Part shown: in pieces, positions 45,901 through 53,039 of the stretch
How the letters are laid out: every line of letters begins with the position of its first letter
Numbering within the stretch: position 1 is the first letter of the stretch
Assembly: GCF_019649055.1 (NCBI RefSeq)
Contig: NW_026570289.1
Span: 372,001 to 436,000, forward strand
Reading direction: 5' to 3'
DNA length: 64,000 nt
DNA from: Paramacrobiotus metropolitanus
Taxonomy: Eukaryota > Tardigrada > Eutardigrada > Parachela > Macrobiotidae
Made by a program: the position numbers and the translations under genes
The notes under the pieces: generated by a model
The model's database searches: none
What the model saw: only the letters and a program-made list of their open reading frames with translations
Told to the model about the DNA's origin: nothing

Positions 45901-48900
45901 CGGATCGAACTCACCAAAGTTTGCACGGAAGCCAAAAACGACGGATAACGTCGAAGAGCATGGACCACGCAGGCGGCTCTTCCCGTCGAAGTCGCCATCA
46001 CCAGTCCCAGTCAGGACCAAGGAACAACTCTTGGAAATCCTGAAGGCGACTCCGTCTACCCTACCACCGGCCGAAGAGAAGCCGAGCCCGTCGCGGAAAG
46101 TGATGGGAGCAAAAGCCTTGTTTACTCCGGCCGTCCATAAGAAGCTAGTCGGCCAAGCCAAAACGCTGGACCTTCAACGGATACTCTACGAAGCACAACT
46201 TCAAGGAGGTATCCGAGATCGGACCATGACAGAAGAGCAACAGACTCAAATGGCCCAAAAGATCCATGCTACCATCCAGGATAGAGACAAAGTCCTGAGA
46301 AGGCTGGTTACTCTGAGATGCGGGAAGCAGGAGTTACGACAACTCCCGCTGGACACGAACATGATCCAGACAATTCAACGTCTCCGCAATCCGAGCATCA
46401 ACCCGGGTGCCTATACACTGGAAATCCAACCTCGGCCTGGAGAAGAAGTTACCGAGAAGATTCCGATAACAATGTCGGATAGCAGCGAAGATGAGGAGAA
46501 CGCGGACAACATCGACTCCGACGACTCCATGCACCAAAAGGCAGCGGCACCTACGAAGGGATCTATACCGAAACGAGGTAGATCGCCGGTAAAGCAGATT
46601 TCGCCGACTCGATCAGCATCCCAGCCGACTAAGCTGCCAAGTCAACCGACGACTGAGAAACCACCTAGGTTCTCACCTCGGAACACCCCAACGAAACCAA
46701 AGAAAACCGAAGAAGCGATGGATACAACATCCCCTTCGGAAGCGCGAGTCGGAATTACGGTCGAAACGTCACCACAAAGGGACGAACCGACCTCCGTTCA
46801 CTCTGGTCCACGTCTAACAATAGACGAGTCTCGAACGAACGAGTCGACGACCGAGTCGGGTAACATACCGACCAAACGGAGTACGGCCAAGGAGAAACCA
46901 CCTCAAGACTCGTCGCGGGAATTTCATGACGACCTAGCCTTACAACACGTAAAGGACTTGACGAGGTTGGAACAGGACGTCTGCATCGACATGGCGTACC
47001 CAGAGGATAGGGAACTCTGGCATTCGCTGAGAATCCGACGTGCCAGTATAGTCGGAAACACCACGGAAGCTCGGCGTGACCACGACCGACTTACCGAGAA
47101 GATGGCCGACGTGATGAAACGAATGGGAGAACACTACCGAGCGGAAAGGAGTCGACCTAAAGCCCTACAAGAGGCTACGTCGACTCAGCGTAAACTCACC
47201 GCCCCGGAACCCAAGTCAACCAAGAAGACGGTACAACCACCCGTCGTCAAAATGAAAGTTCCCCCTCCGATTAGACAACCTTCTGTCCAAATTGACGATG
47301 ATCTCGACGCAAGGGTCATCAACTCGGCTAATTCCGCGAAATCCCACAAGGATAAACGGAAGGCTAAGAAGGAAGCAGCAAAACAGTCTGCCAAGCCGCA
47401 GCCGACGGAAACCCAAAAGAAACCAGTCAAGTCGGAAACCAAGGAGCCGGCCAAACCGAAGTCGGACTCCACGGTTAAGACGCCGAAGCCCAATCCGGCC
47501 AAACGGCATAAGTCATCCGACGACTTGGATATTTCGGATGCCGGCCCACAAAGGACCGAGCAGAAGGAGAAGGCTCAAGAACCGCACGACAAGGAGGCGG
47601 TCGAACGGAAATTTAAGGAAGTCATGGAACGAACCGGCACAAAGCCGGCTAAGACTTCAGGAGGTCGGCTACGAAACCCACCAAAACCACCGACTCCGCC
47701 TGAACAATCTCAGCCTTCAACATCCAAGCAACAGTCCGATGTAGAATCCGACCAGGCCTCGGACATTGAAGATAAGGATTCAATCTCCGACCACGGAGAT
47801 GGGGATCCCTATGAAGGATTTAAAGGCGACATGAAAGAAATGTTTAACCATGGAGCGGACACCGACGAATCCCAGTGGCCAGCTCCAGACGATGTACGCG
47901 AGCGTCTTCCGGACGAACAGCCGGAGGACCCGGTCGACACATTAATCCGCACAGTCCGCGTACATGTCGAAGTCGTCCGTAGTATTCGGAGTGCCAAGGA
48001 AAACGGCAGGGACATCTACCAATCCATGGTACAAGACTTGTCGAATAACATACAAGTCGAAGGCGAAACCGGAACGTGGTTAACGCATCAACTCATGATG
48101 CAAATCGTCGCCTGGACCCTCGATTACGGATTAGCAGTCGCCGTCCACCGACAATGGGGACGGATGGCCGAAATTATCCAACCGGACCTCATCAAATCAC
48201 TTAAAAGTGCAGCAGCAAGAAATGCAGACGACACACCGACTAGAATTGCGCGGTGTATCGGATACATCCGGAACCCCCGCGGATCGACTCTGGTCCAAAT
48301 TGCCCGTGTATACAACGTGATGTACATGGACAAGAAGGGGAACATCGATGAAATTATCACGTATAGGATAGGCGAACGAATCGCGCTCCTGGTTGAGCAA
48401 CATACTCTTCAGACGACTAACGCAGAACGCGACGTGCCAGTTCGGTATACCGTGCCAAACTTCATACCGGAACAACATCGGCGTGAATTTAACCTCCGGA
48501 TGTCTTACGTCAACACAGACAAGCCTCCGGCGGGCACGGAACCGACCGAAGAATACAGTGAATCCAACGAACAACCGTCGGCTGATGCAGCCACTTTGCT
48601 GCATATAGCTCGTACGGCTGCACAGTCGTCACAAAAACGAGTACAAGCCTTAACCCGACCTCGAGCACCGCACGAACCGACAACATATGTCGGCACGGCA
48701 TCGGCTCCGGCGGGACGAGCAAGCACAGCCAAACCAACTAGGAGTGCGAAGGGACGGTTCATACCGAAGGACGTACAGTCACTTCCACCGTCCTCGCCTA
48801 TGGAAATTTCGCCGGAACCAGAAGATACCCAACAGAAGGGAAAGTCGAAGTCGACTAAAACGAAGCCGACTAAGCCGGCTAAGAAAAAGGAACCGAAGTC

Positions 48901-49876
48901 ATCCGAGCTGATCTCGTCATCCGAGGAAGAAACCGAAGACGAAGACGATGACGACGACGAAGATTTCCGAACACCTGGAAATGGATCGCCAAAGGATGAC
49001 GATGACGATGATGACGACGGAGATGGTAAGCCTCCACCACCGTCGAACTCGGGACCTCAACAGCAGGCCGAGCCGGAAATACCGGATAAACAACCTGAAG
49101 AGAAGGATAGCGGCGACAAGGCCGACGACTCCAAGAGTAACGAAGACGATGGCGGAGTATACGTTCCTCGTCAGTACGGTAAACGAGTACCACTGACGCC
49201 CGACTCCGACCACCAGCCACTTCGTTCGGACTTTCATGAGGATATGATAGAAGTCCTACCAGACGATATTCCCCCACTGGTCAACGTTAGGTTGAAGTAT
49301 ACCGGCATTAAATCGGCTTCGAAACCCAAGCCGAGTGTCTCGGAATATGACGCCGGATGGATGTACACATTCGCCGCTCTGAAGGCCTTGGCCACACGTG
49401 GACCAAAGTTCGCCACACCAAGAATCGCCTTCAAACTCCTCCAACACTGGAAGGTAGATGAAACGGGCGATTGGCGACAACTTAGTCAGAACAACGTACG
49501 ACATTACTGCGACCTCGGATACCATGCCGGGAAGCTGATACGTACATACACCAGCGGAAAGCGGATGTATTACGAGTTCCCACCGGCTAAGAAAGACCCG
49601 GCTCCTTCAACATATGAAGGATGGATACACGCTATTGAAGCGTGCATGGAAATGTCCTGGCACCCTGACGGACTTACCCGCGGAGAAATACTCCACCAAC
49701 TTATAGCGCGGTTTGAGTTCCAGTGGACATCAACGGAACCACAGCTGGTCGATCCCAAATACAAGGCCAAACCGGACACGATTGCCGGACGGAAAAAGTA
49801 CTCCCTGGACGACGAACTAGAATTCGTCATATCGAAGGCACTCTACCAACAACGATTCGCCACTAAACACCGATAA
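39980..49876 (+). CDS. ORF4, 3,298-aa modular helical accessory protein
   Basis: One uninterrupted frame of 9.9 kb, not recognised. Residues 1-290 are Ser/Pro/Thr-rich with PTMAPGMAN-type repeats. Residues 307-1880 hold at least 14 diverged helical modules. Type A (about 60-70 aa helical hairpins) starts near 307, 429, 510, 965, 1434 and 1511. Type B (about 75-90 aa, with core KINDLIAHIGLTEDLTRYGL at 858) starts near 625, 731, 834, 1058, 1195, 1311, 1652 and 1787. TTQV/TTQA linkers separate many. Then a charged, disordered region with SDSSEDEE-type acidic runs, a globular segment at about 2650-2845 (WLTHQLMMQIVAWTLDYGLA), an Asp/Lys-rich region with poly-Asp, and a C-terminal domain (3090-3298) possibly winged-helix. 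No signal peptide, membrane helix or Env motif. Likely structural or nucleic-acid-associated; function is inference. Confidence 0.85.
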   Translation: MSGRHRHDPPSSGSNSGRSGSGSNRSQPYPTSYTSHRSTSRSDNSRSATQTPLPQVDNPSANLTANVLAGLTVGSQRGAIPPQVLPPNTAVDTTGCLWNLGTGTSQTTPVTAADLHGQMPPYRWSAPTTIVGPTSSASTMMTGAAYPSPTMVSGMANTPATVYMVPTMAPGMANIAGPIYTTPTLAPSSFPYTPPAMRFASIPPTSGMPPPQIATISMVNPDGTLSPPRPILLTPPTSPTHFRPPGQQSSWMDPNATTHLMNRLNQHRSQVGGQSQQVPVSTTATQVVTSMPPPLVVVQEINTNGRTDEELRQQAKLARAHIDTISHALTQTSQMDPSHADYRAALLNQLSYNETRLNEATKTLYQREQQSLRICQQAVARNVAQRLGDPEPDPSSITTQVVVPTSQPTPSTSEGQQVPGRTPSLEIGKLRVQKEEAMKEAIKLRMSYSKIPHTSENYSAEMGRIGREEQQCTDQAAHLERKIRAEERNLRSSGVSAPTTQAVIDEEIRLARLDALAQKRDEYLHRIDEAKQRLPTLDPTKEHHHRIFQSNLELIDHWTKKYMEQENEIRALQPVTTQPAAVPTSQPQPMMTVNVGQGLLPIQIPAFQQPTQQVPQELPVSPLPTLQELRAFLRMAGIVVERMGAVMEDTQAGTPEWQALEHNGKVIRDYMAGLQSYLTTGLPTTMAELTVIRTRMQNAQNRIDRHHHLTQNLEAAERRSSAVPTPQITDVRAAIEVGNRILDGIRMTQGGDLPAIANRAQIVNDLHRSLRIARQLLELRDGITTDDQAVRLNMHYRRIQQIIQSQTGGTEQQVPQLRYHAMALQIGQDDQTTEVWKTILDGKEALQAIYGRIANGIQNPTDLDPVRKINDLIAHIGLTEDLTRYGLPTTEVDKHRLRTAMDQVKTAILAEKEKPPTSLTDGAQPTTLPSIAMVTSPISSPPPLPTTQVDSGAHPPNTQVFDPARLRTLETLKRRRDEAVKQSNTIRERMQNLPTSGADHPQKFQVLLNQYKQVSDSLTELDKLIQVEQHMIQLTATPRSAKTTQALATPAVDGEKTFADAKAAVEEAKQILTKVYERSRQGLERFALQKINDFTTHIELVENLIRSGMPQTLAHQQLVQPGVELLSKLNADNRSILTLPSTTTTQAATSTLPAKRSQCRPADSDTETSDALPSTSSAMEMHSAMRKSRREKMAGIITDGWNLLEHLQRSFVNETPSDPETLKVARQKMNDLMAYLKKADILMGKSEPTEADERQLRSVVERITEILDAEPAYSKRIPTPSPPRRAAPTTTAVMTLVGTTPMENPIANMDIITQAGQDLADIFFHRLSGTLTEQEETDLTRIDRALRLELDWADTLGSWEIPPPGPNRDRLIEALQSVIDYVKQYLANPNKAGAPVPARERTPSPVPSVGLDVELPFTEVVEQKEVNIGEVEDQYREAVEVMEKLGKQLRELDPNNATEKQMRDALDQQYTICSRRVEDLWKVLEANPQRVQPTSIQPQPTTSQQPPEPTMAEQRAELDQRLARAKKIAADLQRQVDSMDGTDPTICNIRTAIGDQLKISQMHVQDIEAEYDMLRRKWMTDKTRHERLERYRKETQQDASGSQQPNTSSQPTSTMSLAQSKPMEMADRPMSPATEARIMEAIPDTDELPSTVAPHIAKLLTRVAELITEMRARRNFCVDNSQEANDLDRDILAWGNNARFIRRLCHPDAPQTTRTRQHLIRTTSWLETRVNEYEEEKERDKEQESTSVATNAMAEGRSSRITKIQTARKPTFDSVRLPPPAPPAKPDLEWIKAVNTQLLRADAVILELRKMMDETDQRSPQYCQIDINLGHLENNTKEARFILRPTTVWSAKNQERLQTLVAMIQSFVDDFYKRKEAEEQRKLKRPPSAKKPKVQSVKPTQVVPPVSHQDEPMDEVPVPPLEGDDEPMDTSEEVGTTEVIRPKPLERPTTLPGLSQREPQSERTPDGRLILQPGGSNSPKFARKPKTTDNVEEHGPRRRLFPSKSPSPVPVRTKEQLLEILKATPSTLPPAEEKPSPSRKVMGAKALFTPAVHKKLVGQAKTLDLQRILYEAQLQGGIRDRTMTEEQQTQMAQKIHATIQDRDKVLRRLVTLRCGKQELRQLPLDTNMIQTIQRLRNPSINPGAYTLEIQPRPGEEVTEKIPITMSDSSEDEENADNIDSDDSMHQKAAAPTKGSIPKRGRSPVKQISPTRSASQPTKLPSQPTTEKPPRFSPRNTPTKPKKTEEAMDTTSPSEARVGITVETSPQRDEPTSVHSGPRLTIDESRTNESTTESGNIPTKRSTAKEKPPQDSSREFHDDLALQHVKDLTRLEQDVCIDMAYPEDRELWHSLRIRRASIVGNTTEARRDHDRLTEKMADVMKRMGEHYRAERSRPKALQEATSTQRKLTAPEPKSTKKTVQPPVVKMKVPPPIRQPSVQIDDDLDARVINSANSAKSHKDKRKAKKEAAKQSAKPQPTETQKKPVKSETKEPAKPKSDSTVKTPKPNPAKRHKSSDDLDISDAGPQRTEQKEKAQEPHDKEAVERKFKEVMERTGTKPAKTSGGRLRNPPKPPTPPEQSQPSTSKQQSDVESDQASDIEDKDSISDHGDGDPYEGFKGDMKEMFNHGADTDESQWPAPDDVRERLPDEQPEDPVDTLIRTVRVHVEVVRSIRSAKENGRDIYQSMVQDLSNNIQVEGETGTWLTHQLMMQIVAWTLDYGLAVAVHRQWGRMAEIIQPDLIKSLKSAAARNADDTPTRIARCIGYIRNPRGSTLVQIARVYNVMYMDKKGNIDEIITYRIGERIALLVEQHTLQTTNAERDVPVRYTVPNFIPEQHRREFNLRMSYVNTDKPPAGTEPTEEYSESNEQPSADAATLLHIARTAAQSSQKRVQALTRPRAPHEPTTYVGTASAPAGRASTAKPTRSAKGRFIPKDVQSLPPSSPMEISPEPEDTQQKGKSKSTKTKPTKPAKKKEPKSSELISSSEEETEDEDDDDDEDFRTPGNGSPKDDDDDDDDGDGKPPPPSNSGPQQQAEPEIPDKQPEEKDSGDKADDSKSNEDDGGVYVPRQYGKRVPLTPDSDHQPLRSDFHEDMIEVLPDDIPPLVNVRLKYTGIKSASKPKPSVSEYDAGWMYTFAALKALATRGPKFATPRIAFKLLQHWKVDETGDWRQLSQNNVRHYCDLGYHAGKLIRTYTSGKRMYYEFPPAKKDPAPSTYEGWIHAIEACMEMSWHPDGLTRGEILHQLIARFEFQWTSTEPQLVDPKYKAKPDTIAGRKKYSLDDELEFVISKALYQQRFATKHR

Positions 49877-49926
49877 AACCCAAGGCGGTCAACGGTTTAT
49901 CGCCTTAAATCCATCAAATCACCGAC

Positions 49927-50208
49927 ATGGACATTTACCGAAGGAACGACCGACCTCGGCACAATCGACCGAGTTGGCCGACTCGCACCAAGCAAGTCGG
50001 CTTGGGTCGCCAGAAGCACCTACACGGGAATGAGGAAACGCAGAACGCGTTGGGAGAGAGGCATAACCGACCTCCTCCCAGTGACACCACACAGGCGTCA
50101 CCGACCAACAGAAGTCGATTTACCTCATTGGACGACCACAAAGGCGTCCTGGACCAGTTCGAGAACCGACCTGGCCCGACCGTAGTAATTATAGGGTGTA
50201 AATTATAG
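49927..50208 (+). CDS. Small ORF between ORF4 and ORF5, 93 aa
   Basis: ATG to TAG, encoding a basic, Arg/Pro-rich peptide (MDIYRRNDRPRHNRPSWP) that contains two micro-hairpins (50081-50101 and about 50129-50146). It has no recognised domain. It sits in what would be the intron upstream of the ORF5 acceptor. It may be a decayed or minor product. Confidence 0.3.
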   Translation: MDIYRRNDRPRHNRPSWPTRTKQVGLGRQKHLHGNEETQNALGERHNRPPPSDTTQASPTNRSRFTSLDDHKGVLDQFENRPGPTVVIIGCKL

Positions 50209-50227
50209 GATGCAACCGAGAAACGGT

Positions 50228-50249
50228 TTGCTGACTTTTGTTTTGACAG
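50228..50249 (+). promoter_or_regulatory. Splice acceptor and branch site before ORF5
   Basis: GCTGAC (50230-50235) fits a branch point, followed by TTTTGTTTTGACAG with AG at 50248-50249. The ORF5 frame is open from the first base after the AG, and its first ATG is 54 bases further on. Confidence 0.6.
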
Positions 50250-52439
50250 ACTCGTACGGAAGAGCCCCGAACGGAAGCCTTTACGGTGGACTGCCAACAG
50301 TGCATGGATAATGCGACGAGGGACAACAACAGAATGCCCTGCGCGCTGTGCATCGTATCCTTCACGAACGAACGAATTTCCGGCACCGGAGCGCAACACC
50401 GTGCTCAGGCGGCGGCACTTTACCTAAATGTTGTCGCTGGCAATTTGAGCGCATACCGGTACTTGGCCGGCAGAGAATACCTGATTAATCAACTGGAGTC
50501 ATATGAACAGGACAATCTGGCTACAATTCAGCGACAACGAGCTCGCGACCCGAGATGGGAAGAAACTCGACCACCAGTCCTAACAAATAGGCTGTTCGAG
50601 TACCGTCAGATGTTGGACCTGCAACGTCAACTTGACGACCAGAAGAAGATAAAGGAGGTCGATAGGAAGATCGCCACAATGCGAGTCCATCCACCACCGA
50701 CCGATTTCGAACCGGAAATAAAGATTCGGGTACAGACACCCACACAGGGTCTCCCGACAGTCGGAGAATTAACTCCTACAATACGTGATGTCTTCGTCGG
50801 AGATTCGAACCGACCGATGACCGGCGCATCTATAACGATGATGATGAATATGCCGGACGGAACTCAACAGCCAGTCACCTTCACACCGGCAACTCAGGAA
50901 CAGTTGATGGCAATCCCACACAGGGCAATGCCAGTGGTCACACAGGCCCGTCCAACTGTTTCTCAGCAGATTCCTCAATCCGGAATCCCTGGAAATCGCG
51001 CTCAACAGCAGCGCCGACCGAGCAAAAACCTTGCGGGACATGATCTTAGACACCGGATCGGCCCAGTTGACCTTCGAGACAGAATCGAAGCGCAACGAGC
51101 CGTTATCCATGAAGCAGGAAAGGAGCCAACCAGAGCTCCACCAGGGAAACGTACTGGATCTGGAGAAACAGGGATCGGACTTACGGTCGACTTAACAAAT
51201 AAGTCGAAACGTAACGTCATCCCACCTGAACAACGGCCGGAAGCTCAACAAGCAGAACCACCGGCCGAAGTCCAAGCTGAACTGGCAGCTCAACAGGAGC
51301 AGATGGACGTCGACGTAGCCGACCAGATGGCACAACTGCCACAAGTGGAAGTGCCGATCCGAGAAGACCCTCGCTATGACCGAGCTCGACAACAAGGAAT
51401 CGAGGTCGTCATGCCACACCCTACCGAAAGGACGAACCACATTATGAACGTCATGAATTACGAGGAACGGTACCGACCACAAATCTGGCGGATGGTAGAA
51501 AACCTTCGTCAATTCCTCGTCCGATCCGGATATCAGGCGCTGTTCGAACAACATCAGTGGCGGTCTGACTTCAACATGAACGCGCACACAGCGCCGAATG
51601 TTGAACACCCGTACACCAGATCGAATGCGTTGCCGTCGATGACCGACCCGGTCTTGCTGAATGTACCATTGTACAGCCCGGACGGAACACGTGCGAGCCA
51701 ACTAGGAGCTCGGGAATACTCCCATGACGAGTTGGAGAGTGTTGCCCAGTTCGTCATTACGGACGCACACCCAGCCTTTGTAATCACCGCGGCTCGGGCA
51801 GCACTGGATTTAACCCAGTACCTTCCGGAAGGAGAAGTCGACATGGCCCAGGACGGAGCCACGGCATTCCTGCGATTCATCTTCGCAGCTCGACTCGGCA
51901 ATTACTTTTGCCATTACACCCTGTACGGACTGTACCACAATGAAGCGATACCAGCAGCTGTGGAAACCCTCGTAGCCCAACTCGGCACACCGATGAGAAG
52001 TGTTATCCTAGCTGTCTGGATGCGTGACTTGCTGTACACCCACGAACGGTATGCGACAAAGTATGCCTTTCGTGAGGATCACGTAGATCCCAGCGACGAT
52101 GCAACCCGATTCATCAGCTGGTACCGCGAAAAGAAAACTTTGCCTAGCGGATTCAACTCGTCGCCCTACGAACCTTGGATGTCGGATGACATAGCACCCG
52201 GCGCACGACCGTTCGCGCTGCGGCTCCGCAAACAAGCGGCCAAGGAATCGAGGAAGAGCAGAGCGGAGCGCCCAGGCCAAGAAACAGATGAGACCGACGA
52301 GATGTCTCAACGGAGTGGCCCGGCGACTTGCAAACCAAGGGACCCCAATATACGGCCACATAACCGACCTGGCCCGGACGACGATGAAGAAGAAGATTAC
52401 TTCGGCGGCGACAAACCCGTCGAAGTTCCACTCAGTTAA
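50250..52439 (+). CDS. ORF5, about 730 aa, zinc-ribbon N-terminus, unknown function
   Basis: The frame is open from the acceptor at 50249 to TAA 52437-52439; the first ATG is at 50304 (711 codons). A CxxC-x14-CxxC pair (CQQC and CALC) straddles that ATG, with the first CxxC upstream. A spliced transcript that supplies an upstream start would keep the whole zinc site. Residues after it are helical (EYLINQLESYEQDNLATIQR; FEYRQMLDLQRQLDDQKKIK). A Gln/Pro-rich middle follows, then a well-ordered C-terminal half (MVENLRQFLVRSGYQALFEQ, ATAFLRFIFAARLGNYFCHY, LVAQLGTPMRSVILAVWMRD) and an acidic tail DDDEEEDYFGGDKP. No Env, protease or known retroelement domain is seen, and no membrane helix. The C-terminal half could be a capsid-like or packaging helical domain, but this is a guess. 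Confidence 0.8.
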   Translation, partial: TRTEEPRTEAFTVDCQQCMDNATRDNNRMPCALCIVSFTNERISGTGAQHRAQAAALYLNVVAGNLSAYRYLAGREYLINQLESYEQDNLATIQRQRARDPRWEETRPPVLTNRLFEYRQMLDLQRQLDDQKKIKEVDRKIATMRVHPPPTDFEPEIKIRVQTPTQGLPTVGELTPTIRDVFVGDSNRPMTGASITMMMNMPDGTQQPVTFTPATQEQLMAIPHRAMPVVTQARPTVSQQIPQSGIPGNRAQQQRRPSKNLAGHDLRHRIGPVDLRDRIEAQRAVIHEAGKEPTRAPPGKRTGSGETGIGLTVDLTNKSKRNVIPPEQRPEAQQAEPPAEVQAELAAQQEQMDVDVADQMAQLPQVEVPIREDPRYDRARQQGIEVVMPHPTERTNHIMNVMNYEERYRPQIWRMVENLRQFLVRSGYQALFEQHQWRSDFNMNAHTAPNVEHPYTRSNALPSMTDPVLLNVPLYSPDGTRASQLGAREYSHDELESVAQFVITDAHPAFVITAARAALDLTQYLPEGEVDMAQDGATAFLRFIFAARLGNYFCHYTLYGLYHNEAIPAAVETLVAQLGTPMRSVILAVWMRDLLYTHERYATKYAFREDHVDPSDDATRFISWYREKKTLPSGFNSSPYEPWMSDDIAPGARPFALRLRKQAAKESRKSRAERPGQETDETDEMSQRSGPATCKPRDPNIRPHNRPGPDDDEEEDYFGGDKPVEVPLS

Positions 52440-52467
52440 GATCGAGTTCCCACACTGGAACTCGATC
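52440..52467 (+). other. 11-bp perfect hairpin right after the ORF5 stop
   Basis: GATCGAGTTCC (52440-52450), loop CACACT, then the exact complement (52457-52467), beginning at the base after the TAA. It is the longest perfect stem of the ACAxA-like hairpins. Two further small hairpins follow: 52531-52545 (GACTG/CAGTC, loop AGAAA) and 52548-52560. Confidence 0.8.
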
Positions 52468-52626
52468 CCCCATTGGAATAATTTCAAGGAGGCATTGCCG
52501 AGAAACGGCACGGTCGAGAACCGACCTTCCGACTGAGAAACAGTCTAGCTGAGAAACAGCGCCGTCGAGAACCGACTTCGGAATGGACACTTCTCTTTAG
52601 TTCTTTTTTTGGGAAAATGACCAACC

Positions 52627-53039
52627 ATGTACGCGGCGGACGTCAACGACGATTTTGCCAGAAAAGCCGACTACACAAGTCGGCCGGATTCTTTGGTCGA
52701 ACCCGGAAACGCGTGGTTAGACCCGGGTATTTCGGCTCTTTCACCGTACCGGTACGTCCCCCAAGGAATCCCCTGGAACGAACTGGGCAACCGACCCCAG
52801 TTCCCCAGCTTGGCAAAAAACAGATCGTAACCACATCTGCTAACAAAGCAGATCGTCAACCACGTTCTGCGACCATCGGAGCCAACAGAAGCCCCAATCC
52901 GCGTTACATGAAGATTACTCCGGCCAACCGACTCCGGAGAAGAAACCGAGAGGATTACGCTAACATGGTGTGGAACACATCGCTGCGTGCTCAACACCAC
53001 GTTTGCCAAGCACCCGTGGCCAACTTCGGAACCGGGTAG
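52627..53039 (+). CDS. ORF6, about 137 aa across a -1 frame change
   Basis: ATG 52627 opens MYAADVNDDFARKADYTS and runs to TAA at 52828-52830. The -1 frame continues open to TAG 53037-53039 with similar codon use (ending HVCQAPVANFGTG). The overlap contains A-AAA-AAC at 52815-52821, in the right phase for canonical -1 slippage, followed by a hairpin (52835-52840 ATCTGC with 52848-52853). The shifted part is basic (RLRRRNREDYANMVW). No family is recognised. An error in the A6 run is the alternative. Confidence 0.45.

Noticed and set aside
39980-52439. Envelope gene among the accessory ORFs
   Set aside because: No signal peptide, membrane-spanning segment, furin-like site or fusion peptide is visible in ORF4 or ORF5.
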